In this document: positions 17,938 through 26,694 of the stretch, piece by piece
Layout of the letters: each line of letters opens with the position of its first letter
How positions within the stretch are numbered: position 1 is the first letter of the stretch
From: Halomonas sp. ML-15
GTDB lineage: Bacteria; Pseudomonadota; Gammaproteobacteria; Pseudomonadales; Halomonadaceae
Assembly (NCBI RefSeq): GCF_014779595.1
Contig: NZ_JACXZT010000018.1
Span: 1-64,000 of the forward strand
Length of the DNA: 64,000 nt
Direction of reading: 5' to 3'
Translations under genes and position numbers: made by a program
Notes under the pieces: generated by a model
What the model was told of the DNA's origin: nothing
What the model saw: only the letters and a program-made list of their open reading frames with translations
The model's database searches: none

Positions 17938-19236
17938 TTAGCGACCGATCGCGTCGAGAAATTGATACCACCCAGCCACTAGCCGAACCGCCACTTCCCG
18001 CAAGGGGTAGAGCGGTACGGCCTTGAGGCGACTCGCCTCCAGAAGGGCCACGTCCGGCGACTCGCCAAGGGCGACATCCGCCGCCAGGCCGCCGAGCAGT
18101 GTGGCCATTGCGACACCAGCGCCGTTATAGCCGGCGGCATAGCTCAGTCGATCATCGAAACGCCCCACATGAGGCAAGGCATCCATGGTCATGCCAACAT
18201 GCCCCGACCAGCGATGGGTGATAGCGACGCCCCCCAGGTCGGGAAACATCCCCACCATCGCCCGCTGTAGCGCATCGAACGCCGCCGCCGAATCACGTTT
18301 GCCAAAGGCGCCACGCCCGCCGAAGACGAAGCGGCCATCCACCTTGCGAAACCAGCGCATCATGCGGCGGGTTTCTCCATAACTCCTGGCGTTGACCAGC
18401 AGCCGCTGCTGCAGCTCTGTCGGCAACACCTCGGTGGCAATGATCGAGCTGCGAAACGGCACCAGTCGCGACTTGACCATGCGGCTTGCCGGGGTGAGAT
18501 CGGAGTAGGCATTGGTGGCCATGATGGCCTGGCGCGCGCGTATCTCCCCCCGTTCGGTCACGACCCGAATTCCATCGGCATCGCGGCGAATGCCGGTGAC
18601 CGGCGTGCGTTCGAAGAGGATGGCCCCATGGCGACGTGTCAGGCCTGCGGCTAGGCCGCGCACGTAGTTCAAGGGATGCAGGGTGCCGACATCTCGACTC
18701 AGGACACCGCCAGTGAAGGCGCCAGACCCGGTCTCCTCCGCCACCTCCCCCGCCGACAACGTCCGCAGCGAATCATCGCCCAGTGCGTGGCGCATCCACT
18801 CGGCCTCCTCGGCGATGTAGCCAAACGCCCGCTCGGTATGGGCACAACGCAGGTTGCCGCAGCGAGCAAAGCCAGCGCTTGACAGCTCATATGTCTCGAC
18901 CAGCGCCTCCACCTCATCCACCGACTGCAGCGCGAGGCGATGCATGCGCCGCGCTACGTCGATACCATGCGCTTGAGCCATGGCAGGAAACGCCAAACGA
19001 AACTTGGCCGAGACCACGCCACCGTTGCGTCCGCTACCTCCCCAGCCGAGCGGCTTGGCATCCACCACCAGGGGGGCTACGCCGCGCTGGGCCAGGCGGT
19101 GGGCCGCCGCCAGGCCGGTGTAGCCGGCCCCGATGATCACCACATCGGCCTGGGCATCGCCCGGCAGGCACGGCAGGTCGAACGTGCTGTCCGCCGTGTC
19201 GCGCCATAGCGAGGCGATGCCGGGAGACCCACTCAT
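17938..19236 (-). CDS. FAD-dependent amine oxidoreductase (PuuB/OrdL-like)
   Basis: A 432-residue DAO-family flavoenzyme with the dinucleotide-binding motif GAGYTG at 36-41 and the flavin-contact region WGGSGRNGGVVSAKF, as in gamma-glutamylputrescine oxidase PuuB and OrdL. The C-terminal half has WSGHVGMTMDALPHVG and YNGAGVAMATLLGG. It should oxidise a C-N bond of an amine or amino acid, giving an aldehyde or oxo-acid plus amine and hydrogen peroxide. The HAD gene ends two bases upstream, so the two are cotranslated. Exact substrate unknown. Confidence 0.9.
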   Translation of the reverse strand: MSGSPGIASLWRDTADSTFDLPCLPGDAQADVVIIGAGYTGLAAAHRLAQRGVAPLVVDAKPLGWGGSGRNGGVVSAKFRLAFPAMAQAHGIDVARRMHRLALQSVDEVEALVETYELSSAGFARCGNLRCAHTERAFGYIAEEAEWMRHALGDDSLRTLSAGEVAEETGSGAFTGGVLSRDVGTLHPLNYVRGLAAGLTRRHGAILFERTPVTGIRRDADGIRVVTERGEIRARQAIMATNAYSDLTPASRMVKSRLVPFRSSIIATEVLPTELQQRLLVNARSYGETRRMMRWFRKVDGRFVFGGRGAFGKRDSAAAFDALQRAMVGMFPDLGGVAITHRWSGHVGMTMDALPHVGRFDDRLSYAAGYNGAGVAMATLLGGLAADVALGESPDVALLEASRLKAVPLYPLREVAVRLVAGWYQFLDAIGR

Positions 19237-19237
19237 G

Positions 19238-19936
19238 TCACACGCCCTCCACGGCGTCAGCGAGCTGTTTGAGGGTGGCGAAGTGGAAGTCTGGCTGGAT
19301 CACCTGCGTGGGCTCGGGAGTGCCGCCAAAGCCCTGCTGGCCCTGGCGCCGCTCGATCCAGCAAGTGGTATAGCCAAGCTCCTTGGCCACGCCGATATCG
19401 TGGTACTGGCTCTGGGCGACGTGCAGGATGTCCGAGAATTTGTAGCCATGCGCCGCCTGGCGTCCCCGGTTGTAGGCGAAGAACTGCGGATTGGGCTTGG
19501 CCACCCCGGTTTCGTCGCAGGTGACGCTGTCGTCGAACGGGTCGTCGAGGGTATGGGAGTAGCAAGAGAAAGCAGTGCGATCGGCATTGGTCATGGCCAC
19601 CAGCCGGTAGTGCTTGCGCAGACGTTTGAGTGCCGCCACCGAATCCTCGAATGCCGGCCAGCGGAATACCGCCATCTGGAAGGCGTCCGCGGTGGCCGGA
19701 TCGGCGGGCAGTTTCAGCTCCTCGGCCAGCGAGCGGTAGACATCGGCCATGGCGCTGCTCGAGCGCCCTGGGAAGCGGTCGCGCCCCCGCTTGTAGGCGT
19801 CGAAGATGACGCCATCGCTCAGGTCGCGTGCGGCGCTTCCACCAAGCCGACGCACCGCCTCCAGCACCCCTGTTTCGAAGTCGATCAGCGTGCCCACGAC
19901 ATCGAAAGTCAGAACTTTGAAATGGGAAAGTTCCAT
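19238..19936 (-). CDS. HAD hydrolase, 2-haloacid dehalogenase type II-like
   Basis: About 232 residues with the HAD motifs in order: nucleophile Asp12 in TFDVVGTLIDF, Ser/Thr region VAMTNADRTAF, Lys in GVAKPNPQFF, and the acidic motif near SQYHDIGVAKELGY. The overall layout resembles type II 2-haloacid dehalogenases, but this family includes many phosphatases, so true dehalogenase activity is unproven. ATG 19936 and an in-frame TTG at 19945 share the same AGGAG site with poor spacing for either, so the start is uncertain by three codons. Confidence 0.82.
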   Translation of the reverse strand: MELSHFKVLTFDVVGTLIDFETGVLEAVRRLGGSAARDLSDGVIFDAYKRGRDRFPGRSSSAMADVYRSLAEELKLPADPATADAFQMAVFRWPAFEDSVAALKRLRKHYRLVAMTNADRTAFSCYSHTLDDPFDDSVTCDETGVAKPNPQFFAYNRGRQAAHGYKFSDILHVAQSQYHDIGVAKELGYTTCWIERRQGQQGFGGTPEPTQVIQPDFHFATLKQLADAVEGV

Positions 19937-19976
19937 GATCGTCAATGACTCCTGTTTCTTGTGCTTCGAGGTAACG

Positions 19977-21086
19977 TCAGGCGACCTGTGCCGCCGGGTG
20001 TGGACATCCGGAACGGGGCACGACGATGGTGTCCTCCGGATGCAGGACCACTGTCAGGCTTTCGCCGATCGGTGGAATCTTCTTCTGCCCCAGGTGATGA
20101 CTGGGTTGGCGCAGGCTGATGGCGGTGCCATCGTCCATTTCGAGAAACAGCCGCAGGCTGTCGCCCTGATAGACCACCTCGCGCACACGGCAGTGCAAGC
20201 GATTGACGTCGGCCTCATGGCGCCCGTCATCAATAAGCAACTTCTCGGTCTGAATCGCGAGTAGCAGGTCAGAATGGGCGGGAAGCTGTTTTGCCGAGTG
20301 CAGCGTATGCTTGCCGAGCTTGACGCTGTGTGCATCGACACGCGTCACCGGCAGCAGGGTGGAGTCGCCGATAAAGCTCGCCACGAAGGAGTCTTGGGGA
20401 GCGTTGTGGAGTGTTTCGGGGGTACCGATCTGTACCAGCTTGCCGTCCTTGAGGATCGCCACTCTATCGCTCATGGTCAGCGCCTCGCGCTGATCATGGG
20501 TCACATAGACGATGGTGGCGCCGAGCTTGCGGTGCAGCTGGCGCAGCTCGATCTGCATGGTCTCGCGCAGCTGCTTGTCCAGCGCCGATAGCGGTTCATC
20601 CATCAAGATCAGACGCGGCTCGAAGACCATGGCACGCGCCAGGGCGACACGCTGGCGCTGCCCACCAGAGAGCTGCGAGATACCGCGCTCCTGGTAACCA
20701 TCGAGTTCGACCATTGCCAGGGCATCGCGTACCCGCTCCGGCCAAGTGGACTTGGGCAGCCGGCGGGCACGCAGAGGGAACGCGACGTTCTCGCCAACCG
20801 TCATGTGCGGGAACAGCGCGTAGCTTTGAAAGACGATACCAATATTGCGTTTGTGGGGCGGCATGTAGGTCATGTCCTGGTCACCGACCCATACCGAACC
20901 CGATGATGGCAGCACGAAACCACCGAGGGCACCAAGCAGTGTGGTCTTGCCCGACCCCGAAGGGCCCAGGAGTGAGACGAACTCACCTGGCTCAATATCT
21001 AAAGTTATGTCATCTAAGGCAGTCGTTCCGCCATAGTGCTTGCTGACTGAGCGGATAGAGACGCCGACACTGTCTCGATTTTTCAT
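19977..21086 (-). CDS. ABC transporter ATP-binding protein, PotA-like
   Basis: A 369-residue ATPase: Walker A GPSGSGKT at 41-48, signature [15 protein letters not shown], Walker B LILMDEP, and the H-loop in YVTHDQREAL. A C-terminal TOBE domain (about 290-355) is typical of PotA/CysA-type importers. It opens the leftward operon ATPase, HAD, FAD oxidase, binding protein, PotB, PotC, GNAT, ghrA, and lies 106 bases from the divergent LysR gene. Confidence 0.93.
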   Translation of the reverse strand: MKNRDSVGVSIRSVSKHYGGTTALDDITLDIEPGEFVSLLGPSGSGKTTLLGALGGFVLPSSGSVWVGDQDMTYMPPHKRNIGIVFQSYALFPHMTVGENVAFPLRARRLPKSTWPERVRDALAMVELDGYQERGISQLSGGQRQRVALARAMVFEPRLILMDEPLSALDKQLRETMQIELRQLHRKLGATIVYVTHDQREALTMSDRVAILKDGKLVQIGTPETLHNAPQDSFVASFIGDSTLLPVTRVDAHSVKLGKHTLHSAKQLPAHSDLLLAIQTEKLLIDDGRHEADVNRLHCRVREVVYQGDSLRLFLEMDDGTAISLRQPSHHLGQKKIPPIGESLTVVLHPEDTIVVPRSGCPHPAAQVA

Positions 21087-21192
21087 AAAAATGCTCGTTT
21101 TATTCTTGTGAAATAGCTGTTGGAATTGAGTACAGCAGATCGAATGAAACGGAGCAATTGCGAAATTCTTTGGCTTGCCATAACCTCAACTC

Positions 21193-22164
21193 ATGCCAAC
21201 ACTGCGTCGTCAACTGCCCAGCGCCAATGCCCTGTTCGTCTTCGAGTCGGCGGCGCGTCATGGCAACTTCACCAAGGCAGCCGCCGAACTGGGCGTCACC
21301 CAGCCGGCAGTTAGCCGCATGCTGTCGCTTCTGGAGAGTCACCTGGAGGTGCCGCTCTTCCTGCGGACGCCAAACGGCACCGTACTGACCGAGAACGGCC
21401 AGATTCTGTATCAGGGGGTCACCCAGGGGTTTCAGGACATTGAGTTGGCTATCCAGGAGATCCGGGCCCGCAGCACCGGGCTCGAGACGGTCACCCTATC
21501 GGTATCGACCGCCTTCACCACCCACTGGCTGATGCCACGCATGCACAAGCTCCAGGCCGAGTTTCCTTCCATCGACCTGCGCTTCCAACTGATCTCAGGC
21601 TCGGTGAGCGGCTCGGTGGAGGATGTCGATCTGGGCGTGAGGTTCGTCAGCGGGGAGGACATCCATCACCAGGCTGCGCTGATACTGCCCGAGATCCTGG
21701 TGCCGGTATGTAGCCCAGCCTATCGCGAACAGCATGCCGCCGGCGCGCACGACGAGTCAGGCGTTACGCTTATCAGCCTGAGTGACAGCCGCATCGACTG
21801 GTTCGAACTCTTCCCCAGTTTCCAAAGCGAAGCCCTGGGCAGTGCGCACTCGCTGATTTTTTCAGACTATGCCGTCGTCCTGCAGGCAGCCCTACTCGGC
21901 CAAGGCATCGCCGTGGGTTGGATGAATGTCGTCTCGCACTGGTTGGATACCGGCGCTTTGGTGCCCGCTACCCCCAAGCCAACCGCCATCGCCACCGAGC
22001 GCCTATGCCACCTGATCAACTCGCGCAAGAAGCCCCTGAGCCCCGCAGCAGCAGAAGTGCGCGACTGGATCATCGAGGAAACTCGCAGAGACGTGGCCAA
22101 GGTCGCTGAACGCTATCCGTTATTGGATCTAGAGGCACTGATCGCCGCGCACTCGCCTCGCTGA
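21193..22164 (+). CDS. LysR-family regulator (GcvA-like) of the amine operon
   Basis: A 323-residue LysR-type regulator with an N-terminal HTH (about 10-70: LPSANALFVFESAARHGNFTKAAAELGVTQPAVSRML) and a substrate-binding-like domain. The N-terminus resembles GcvA-type regulators of amino-acid metabolism. It is divergent from the PotA-like operon over a 106-base gap, so it probably controls that operon. It converges with the UgpE-like gene. Confidence 0.92.
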   Translation: MPTLRRQLPSANALFVFESAARHGNFTKAAAELGVTQPAVSRMLSLLESHLEVPLFLRTPNGTVLTENGQILYQGVTQGFQDIELAIQEIRARSTGLETVTLSVSTAFTTHWLMPRMHKLQAEFPSIDLRFQLISGSVSGSVEDVDLGVRFVSGEDIHHQAALILPEILVPVCSPAYREQHAAGAHDESGVTLISLSDSRIDWFELFPSFQSEALGSAHSLIFSDYAVVLQAALLGQGIAVGWMNVVSHWLDTGALVPATPKPTAIATERLCHLINSRKKPLSPAAAEVRDWIIEETRRDVAKVAERYPLLDLEALIAAHSPR

Positions 22165-22204
22165 CCGTCCTGGCAGCCCGTCGTCTCAGACCAGTTCATT
22201 ACGC

Positions 22205-23047
22205 CTAGCGTATCCCCGCCCTCAGGAACGACTGCACGAACTGGCGCTGGAAGAGCAGGAAGGCGATCAGCAGCGGGGCGATGCTGAGCAGGGTGGCGGC
22301 GCTGACGGTAGCCCAGTTGACGCCGGTCTCCGGGGCCGAGAACACGCCCAGTCCCACGGTCAGCGGCCGGCTCTCCACCGAGTTGGTGACCACCAGCGGC
22401 CACAGGAAGTTGTTCCAGTGGTGGCTGATCGAGACCAGGCCATAGGCCAGGTAGGTGGGCTTGGCCAGCGGTACATAGACCTTGAGCAGGATCGCCATCC
22501 AACCGCAGCCCTCGATCCGCGCGGCGTCCTCGAGTTCGCGGGGAATGGTCTTGAAGGTCTGGCGCAGCAGGAAGATGCCGAAGGCGCTGGCCACGTAGGG
22601 CAGCCCGATACCGGTGATGGTGTCGACCAGCCCCAGAGAGCTGGCGATGCGGTAGTTCTCGACGATCAGCACCTCGGGAAACACGAACAGCTGGATCAAC
22701 ACCAGCATGAACAGGATGTCCTTGCCGGGAATCGGGAAGCGCGCGAAGGCGAAGCCGGCCAGGGTGCAGACCACGAACTGCGCCAGCACCACCCCGGTGA
22801 CCAGCAGGAAGGTGTTGAGGTAGTAGCGCGCGAACGGCGCCTGGGACCAGGCGTTGGCGAAATTATCCAGGGTCAGCGGCGCAAACAGGTCGAAGCGCAC
22901 CATGTACGCTGGCGGGTGAAATGCCGCCCAGACGGCGTAGACCAGCGGGAAGATCCAGATGATCGCCAGCAGCCAAGCGGCGGTGGTCTCGAGGCTCGGC
23001 ACGCGCAGCGCAAGCCGCCTGGCGGCAGAGAGAGTAGCCTGGCTCAT
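22205..23047 (-). CDS. CUT1 ABC transporter permease, UgpE-like
   Basis: A 280-residue permease with six helices and the CUT1 signature around SISHHWNNFLWPLVV, characteristic of UgpE/MalG-type subunits. The EAA loop reads ELEDAARIEGCGWMAILLKVYVPLAKP. It is the last gene of the Ugp-like operon, 28 bases after the UgpA-like gene. The ligand class is probably glycerol-3-phosphate, a glycerophosphodiester or a sugar. Confidence 0.9.
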   Translation of the reverse strand: MSQATLSAARRLALRVPSLETTAAWLLAIIWIFPLVYAVWAAFHPPAYMVRFDLFAPLTLDNFANAWSQAPFARYYLNTFLLVTGVVLAQFVVCTLAGFAFARFPIPGKDILFMLVLIQLFVFPEVLIVENYRIASSLGLVDTITGIGLPYVASAFGIFLLRQTFKTIPRELEDAARIEGCGWMAILLKVYVPLAKPTYLAYGLVSISHHWNNFLWPLVVTNSVESRPLTVGLGVFSAPETGVNWATVSAATLLSIAPLLIAFLLFQRQFVQSFLRAGIR

Positions 23048-23075
23048 GATCTCGCCCCTTGCAGTGATGACGTGC

Positions 23076-23963
23076 TCATTGGTAGTGCGTCCGGCGGTCG
23101 AGAATGGCGAACTTCACCGTAGCCACCACCCCCAGCACCAGCAGGATCACCACCGTGATGGTGGCGGCATAGGTGCGGTCGAAGAACGAGAAGGCGTTCT
23201 CATAGACGTAGTAGAGCAGCAGGTTGGTGGCGTTATTGGGCCCGCCCTTGGTGAGAATGAACAGGTGGTCCACCACCCGCACGGCGTTGATCAGTGCATT
23301 GATCAGCACGAACAGCGTGGTCGGCATCAGCAGCGGGAAGGTCACCCGCCAGAAGAAGCTCCAGCGGCTGGTGCCCTCCAGGTCCGAGGCCTCCTTGAGT
23401 TCCGGCGGAATGCTCTGCAGCGCCGCCAGGTAGAAGATCATGAAGAAGCCCGCCTCTTTCCATACCGTCATCACGATCACCGAGGTCAGCGCCACGCTGG
23501 GGTCGCCCAGCCAGTTGACGCCGGATAGGCCAACGGCGCCAAGCAGCTTGTTGAACAGGCCGATCTGCGGCGCGTAGAAGAACATCCAGATATTGGCCGC
23601 GGCGATCATCGGCAGGATGGTCGGCGTGAAATAGGCCATGCGCACGAAGCCGCGCCCCGGCAGCCGCGCGTTGACGAACAGCGCCATGCCCAGGGCGATG
23701 GCGATAGAGGTGGGGATGGTACCCAGCGCATAGATCAGGTTGTTGCGCGCCACCCGCCAGAAGGTGGTGTCGTCGATCAGCAGTTGGTAGTTCTCGAGGC
23801 CGACGAACTCGGCGGGCTCGCCGCGAAAACCGGGCAGAAACAGGCTGTTGATCAGCGTGGCAATCGTCGGCAGATAGGCGAAGGTCGCCAGCAGCACCGC
23901 CGCAGGCAACAGCAGCAGGGCGCCGTAGAGCTGCATGCGTCGATCAGAAGTCATCGCCGCCAT
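23076..23963 (-). CDS. CUT1 ABC transporter permease, UgpA-like
   Basis: A 295-residue permease with six helices and the EAA loop ELKEASDLEGTSRWSFFWRVTFPLLMP. Segments such as WKEAGFFMIFYLAALQSIP resemble UgpA. An AAGGAC site precedes the ATG at 23963. It is separated from the upstream binding-protein gene by an 82-base gap that holds a 14-bp perfect hairpin. Confidence 0.9.
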   Translation of the reverse strand: MAAMTSDRRMQLYGALLLLPAAVLLATFAYLPTIATLINSLFLPGFRGEPAEFVGLENYQLLIDDTTFWRVARNNLIYALGTIPTSIAIALGMALFVNARLPGRGFVRMAYFTPTILPMIAAANIWMFFYAPQIGLFNKLLGAVGLSGVNWLGDPSVALTSVIVMTVWKEAGFFMIFYLAALQSIPPELKEASDLEGTSRWSFFWRVTFPLLMPTTLFVLINALINAVRVVDHLFILTKGGPNNATNLLLYYVYENAFSFFDRTYAATITVVILLVLGVVATVKFAILDRRTHYQ

Positions 23964-24000
23964 GGGCCGTCCTTGTCGATGGTGGGATCTATGCTAAACC

Positions 24001-24032
24001 GCCCGGGCCAGGCGATAGCGCCTGGCCCGGGC
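24001..24032 (-). promoter_or_regulatory. Intercistronic hairpin between UgpB- and UgpA-like genes
   Basis: A perfect 14-bp GC-rich stem (GCCCGGGCCAGGCG / CGCCTGGCCCGGGC) with a 4-base ATAG loop. There is no T tract. It is the strongest hairpin of this class in the window and sits just after the binding-protein stop. Confidence 0.65.
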
Positions 24033-24045
24033 ATCGTACGAGGGA

Positions 24046-25329
24046 CTAGCGGGCATAGCGGCGCAGCACGCCATCGGCTTCGCGCTGGGCCTGGGCCAGT
24101 GCTTCGGCCGGCGCCATCTGCCCGGTCAGTGCCGCCTGCACGGCGTTGTCCAGCGCCCGGCGCACGCGCCCGCCCTGGTAGGTGGAGAGCTCAGCCGTAC
24201 CGTGCTCGAGCTGGTCGCGGGCCACCGCCGCCGGTGCAAAGGTCTCAACGTAGTCGCGCAGCAGTTCGGTCTCGTAGGCGTCCGGGCTGACGCCCATATA
24301 GCCGGTCTCGATCGACCAGGCCGCGGCACGCTCGGGGTCGGTCATCCAGCGGATAAAGGTCACCGCCGCGCGCTGCTCCTCTTCCGTGGTGTCGTTGAAG
24401 ATATAGAAGTTGCCACCGCCGGTGGGGCTGCCGCGCTGGGTGTTCATCGGCAGCATGGCGACGCCGAAGTCGAAGTCGGCCTCGTTGCGCACCGCAGTGA
24501 GGTTGCCGGTGGTGTGCCACATCATCGCCGTGGACTGCTCGATGAAGTTCTGGCGCAGGGTGCCCCACTCGATGGTGCCGTCGGGCATCGCCTCGTGCTC
24601 CTGGGTCAGCGATACCCAGTACTCCAGCGCCTCGACGGCGGCGGGATCGTCGAAATAGACCTCGGTGCCGTCATCGCTCATCAGCCGATGGCCGTTCTGG
24701 AAGGCGAACGCCTGGAACATCCAGTAGGGGTAACCGGTGGAGGGCACCATCACGCCCCACTGGTCGCCGCCGGAGGCCTCGCGCACCGCGGCGGCCATCT
24801 CGGCCATCTCCTCCCAGGTTTCCGGCGGCGTCTCGGGGTCGAGCCCGGCAGCCTCGAAGGCGTCCTTGTTCCAGTAGAGCACGATGGTCGAGCGCTGGAA
24901 CGGAATGCCGTAGGTCTGGCCATCCACCTGGCCGTTCTCCATCAAACCCGGGTAGAAGCTGTCGAGCCACTCGCGCTCCTCGTCGCTCTCGAGCAGATCG
25001 TCGAAGGCGACGATGGCATCCTGCTCGAGCAGCTCGTAGAGATCGATGGAGAACAGCACCGACAGCTGCGGTGCATCGCCGGCCTCGATGGCCGACATGG
25101 CGCGCACCCGGGTGTCGTCGTAGTTGCCGGCGTAGATCGCCTCGACGCTGATATCCGGATGCTCGGCCTGGAACTCGTCGACCAGCTCATCGATCACGTC
25201 GGTCAGCGCCCCACCTACTGCGATGGGGTAGTACATGGTCAGCTCGACGGGGTCGTCAGCCAGCGCCGGGCTGGCGCTCAGCACGGCGGCGGCCAGCGCC
25301 GTCAGGGGGAAAGAGAGACGCGTACGCAT
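24046..25329 (-). CDS. CUT1 ABC transporter substrate-binding protein, UgpB-like
   Basis: A 427-residue periplasmic binding protein. The signal peptide is about residues 1-24 (SASPALA-DD). The mature part resembles UgpB: ELVDEFQAEHPDISVEAIYAGNYD, GDAPQL, then STIVLYWNKDAFEAAGLDPETPPETW. The ATG at 25329 has AGGAG 8 bases upstream; the open frame goes 12 codons further. Ligand candidates are sn-glycerol-3-phosphate or a glycerophosphodiester, but other CUT1 sugars are not excluded. Confidence 0.9.
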   Translation of the reverse strand: MRTRLSFPLTALAAAVLSASPALADDPVELTMYYPIAVGGALTDVIDELVDEFQAEHPDISVEAIYAGNYDDTRVRAMSAIEAGDAPQLSVLFSIDLYELLEQDAIVAFDDLLESDEEREWLDSFYPGLMENGQVDGQTYGIPFQRSTIVLYWNKDAFEAAGLDPETPPETWEEMAEMAAAVREASGGDQWGVMVPSTGYPYWMFQAFAFQNGHRLMSDDGTEVYFDDPAAVEALEYWVSLTQEHEAMPDGTIEWGTLRQNFIEQSTAMMWHTTGNLTAVRNEADFDFGVAMLPMNTQRGSPTGGGNFYIFNDTTEEEQRAAVTFIRWMTDPERAAAWSIETGYMGVSPDAYETELLRDYVETFAPAAVARDQLEHGTAELSTYQGGRVRRALDNAVQAALTGQMAPAEALAQAQREADGVLRRYAR

Positions 25330-25361
25330 GGGATGACTCCTGTTTTTCACAGATGTGAGAC

Positions 25362-26489
25362 TCACGAGTGGGAGGCCAACGGATCAGTCGTGCCGGAGGT
25401 AGCGGCAAATGCCACGGGGGTGAGATCGTCGCGACGCAGTCCATCGGCGCCGAACAGGTGCGCCGCACTCGGCGCCCAGGCCAGCCGGCAGCGGGTGCCA
25501 GGCGGCATCGGCCGTTTGCCGGGCAGCCGCGCGCGCAGTCGCTGACTGCCTACGCCAAGCTGCAGGATGGTGTCGGCGCCGAGATACTCCTCGTCGATCA
25601 CCTCGGCGGGCACCCCGCTGGCATCACCCGAGCGCACCTCGATATCCTCGGGGCGAATCCCCAGCTGGCCACCCACCGCCGCGGCAGGCGCCACCGCCAC
25701 GCCGGGTTCTCCGTCGATGACCGAGGCGCTGTCGCTTGCTGTCAGTTGCACCAGATTCATCGCCGGACTGCCGATAAAGCTGGCCGCGAAGGCGCTGGCC
25801 GGACGGTTATAGAGCTCGGCGGGTGAGCCGTCCTGCACGATGCGTCCCTCCTGCATCAGCAGCACCCGGTCACCCATGCTCATCGCCTCGACCTGGTCGT
25901 GGGTGACGTAGATCACCGTCATCCCCAGGCGCGCCTGGAGCGCCTTGATCTCACGGCGCATCTCGCCGCGCAGGCGGGCGTCGAGGTTGGAGAGGGGTTC
26001 ATCCATCAGGCAGATCGGATGCTCGGAGATGATCGAGCGAGCCAGCGCCACGCGCTGTCGCTGGCCGCCGGAGAGCTGGGCTGGCCTGCGGTCAAGATAG
26101 GCCTCGAGATCGACCAGCTGGGCGACCCTGGCCAGGCGTTCGCGGCGTTCGGCCTTGGGCACCTTGCGGCTGCGCAGACCGAAGACGATGTTGTCGGCCA
26201 CGCTGAGATGGGGAAACAGTGCATAGGACTGGAACACCATGCTCAGGCCGCGGTCCCCCGGTGGCAGGTGCGTGACGTCGCGCTCGCCGATGGCGATGCG
26301 CCCGCTGCTTGCCTGCTCGAGGCCGGCAATCATGCGCAGGGTGGTGGACTTGCCGCAGCCCGAGGGGCCGAGCAGGATCACGAACTGGCCCGGCGTGACG
26401 TCGAACGAGATGGCGTCCACGGCGGTGGTGTCGTCCCAGCGCTTGGATACCGCCTCGAGGCGGATGCGCTGGTGATTGTTATTGGTCAT
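25362..26489 (-). CDS. CUT1 ABC transporter ATP-binding protein (UgpC/MalK-like)
   Basis: A 375-residue ATPase with Walker A GPSGCGKS at 41-48, signature [15 protein letters not shown], Walker [14 protein letters not shown], and a C-terminal TOBE/OB region (about 235-350). The MalK/UgpC class drives CUT1 importers. Here the ATPase comes first in the operon, with the binding protein, UgpA and UgpE types behind it; in E. coli ugp the binding protein is first. Confidence 0.93.
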   Translation of the reverse strand: MTNNNHQRIRLEAVSKRWDDTTAVDAISFDVTPGQFVILLGPSGCGKSTTLRMIAGLEQASSGRIAIGERDVTHLPPGDRGLSMVFQSYALFPHLSVADNIVFGLRSRKVPKAERRERLARVAQLVDLEAYLDRRPAQLSGGQRQRVALARSIISEHPICLMDEPLSNLDARLRGEMRREIKALQARLGMTVIYVTHDQVEAMSMGDRVLLMQEGRIVQDGSPAELYNRPASAFAASFIGSPAMNLVQLTASDSASVIDGEPGVAVAPAAAVGGQLGIRPEDIEVRSGDASGVPAEVIDEEYLGADTILQLGVGSQRLRARLPGKRPMPPGTRCRLAWAPSAAHLFGADGLRRDDLTPVAFAATSGTTDPLASHS

Positions 26490-26650
26490 GGCGTGCCCGC
26501 GGTCAAATGGCGGAGAAGGGGCATAACGGCTCCCATGAAAACTAGCGTAGTCGCTGACATCGACTTGTCATGCACCGATTATCGGCGCCCATCATGACCG
26601 TTGTCTGACAACACAATGACCGTGGCATGACCGACGCCAGCGCCGGCACA

Positions 26651-26659
26651 TGCTAGAAT
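26651..26659 (+). promoter_or_regulatory. Extended -10 promoter element
   Basis: TGCTAGAAT is an extended -10 (TGn plus TAGAAT) located 36 bases before the ATG of the GNAT-nitrilase gene. No convincing -35 hexamer was seen, as expected for extended -10 promoters. It would leave a short leader ending in AGGAA. The rest of the 205-base divergent gap to the UgpC-like gene shows no other clear element. Confidence 0.5.
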
Positions 26660-26694
26660 TCAGCCTCTTTTTTTCGTTCAGGAATTCGCTGCCC

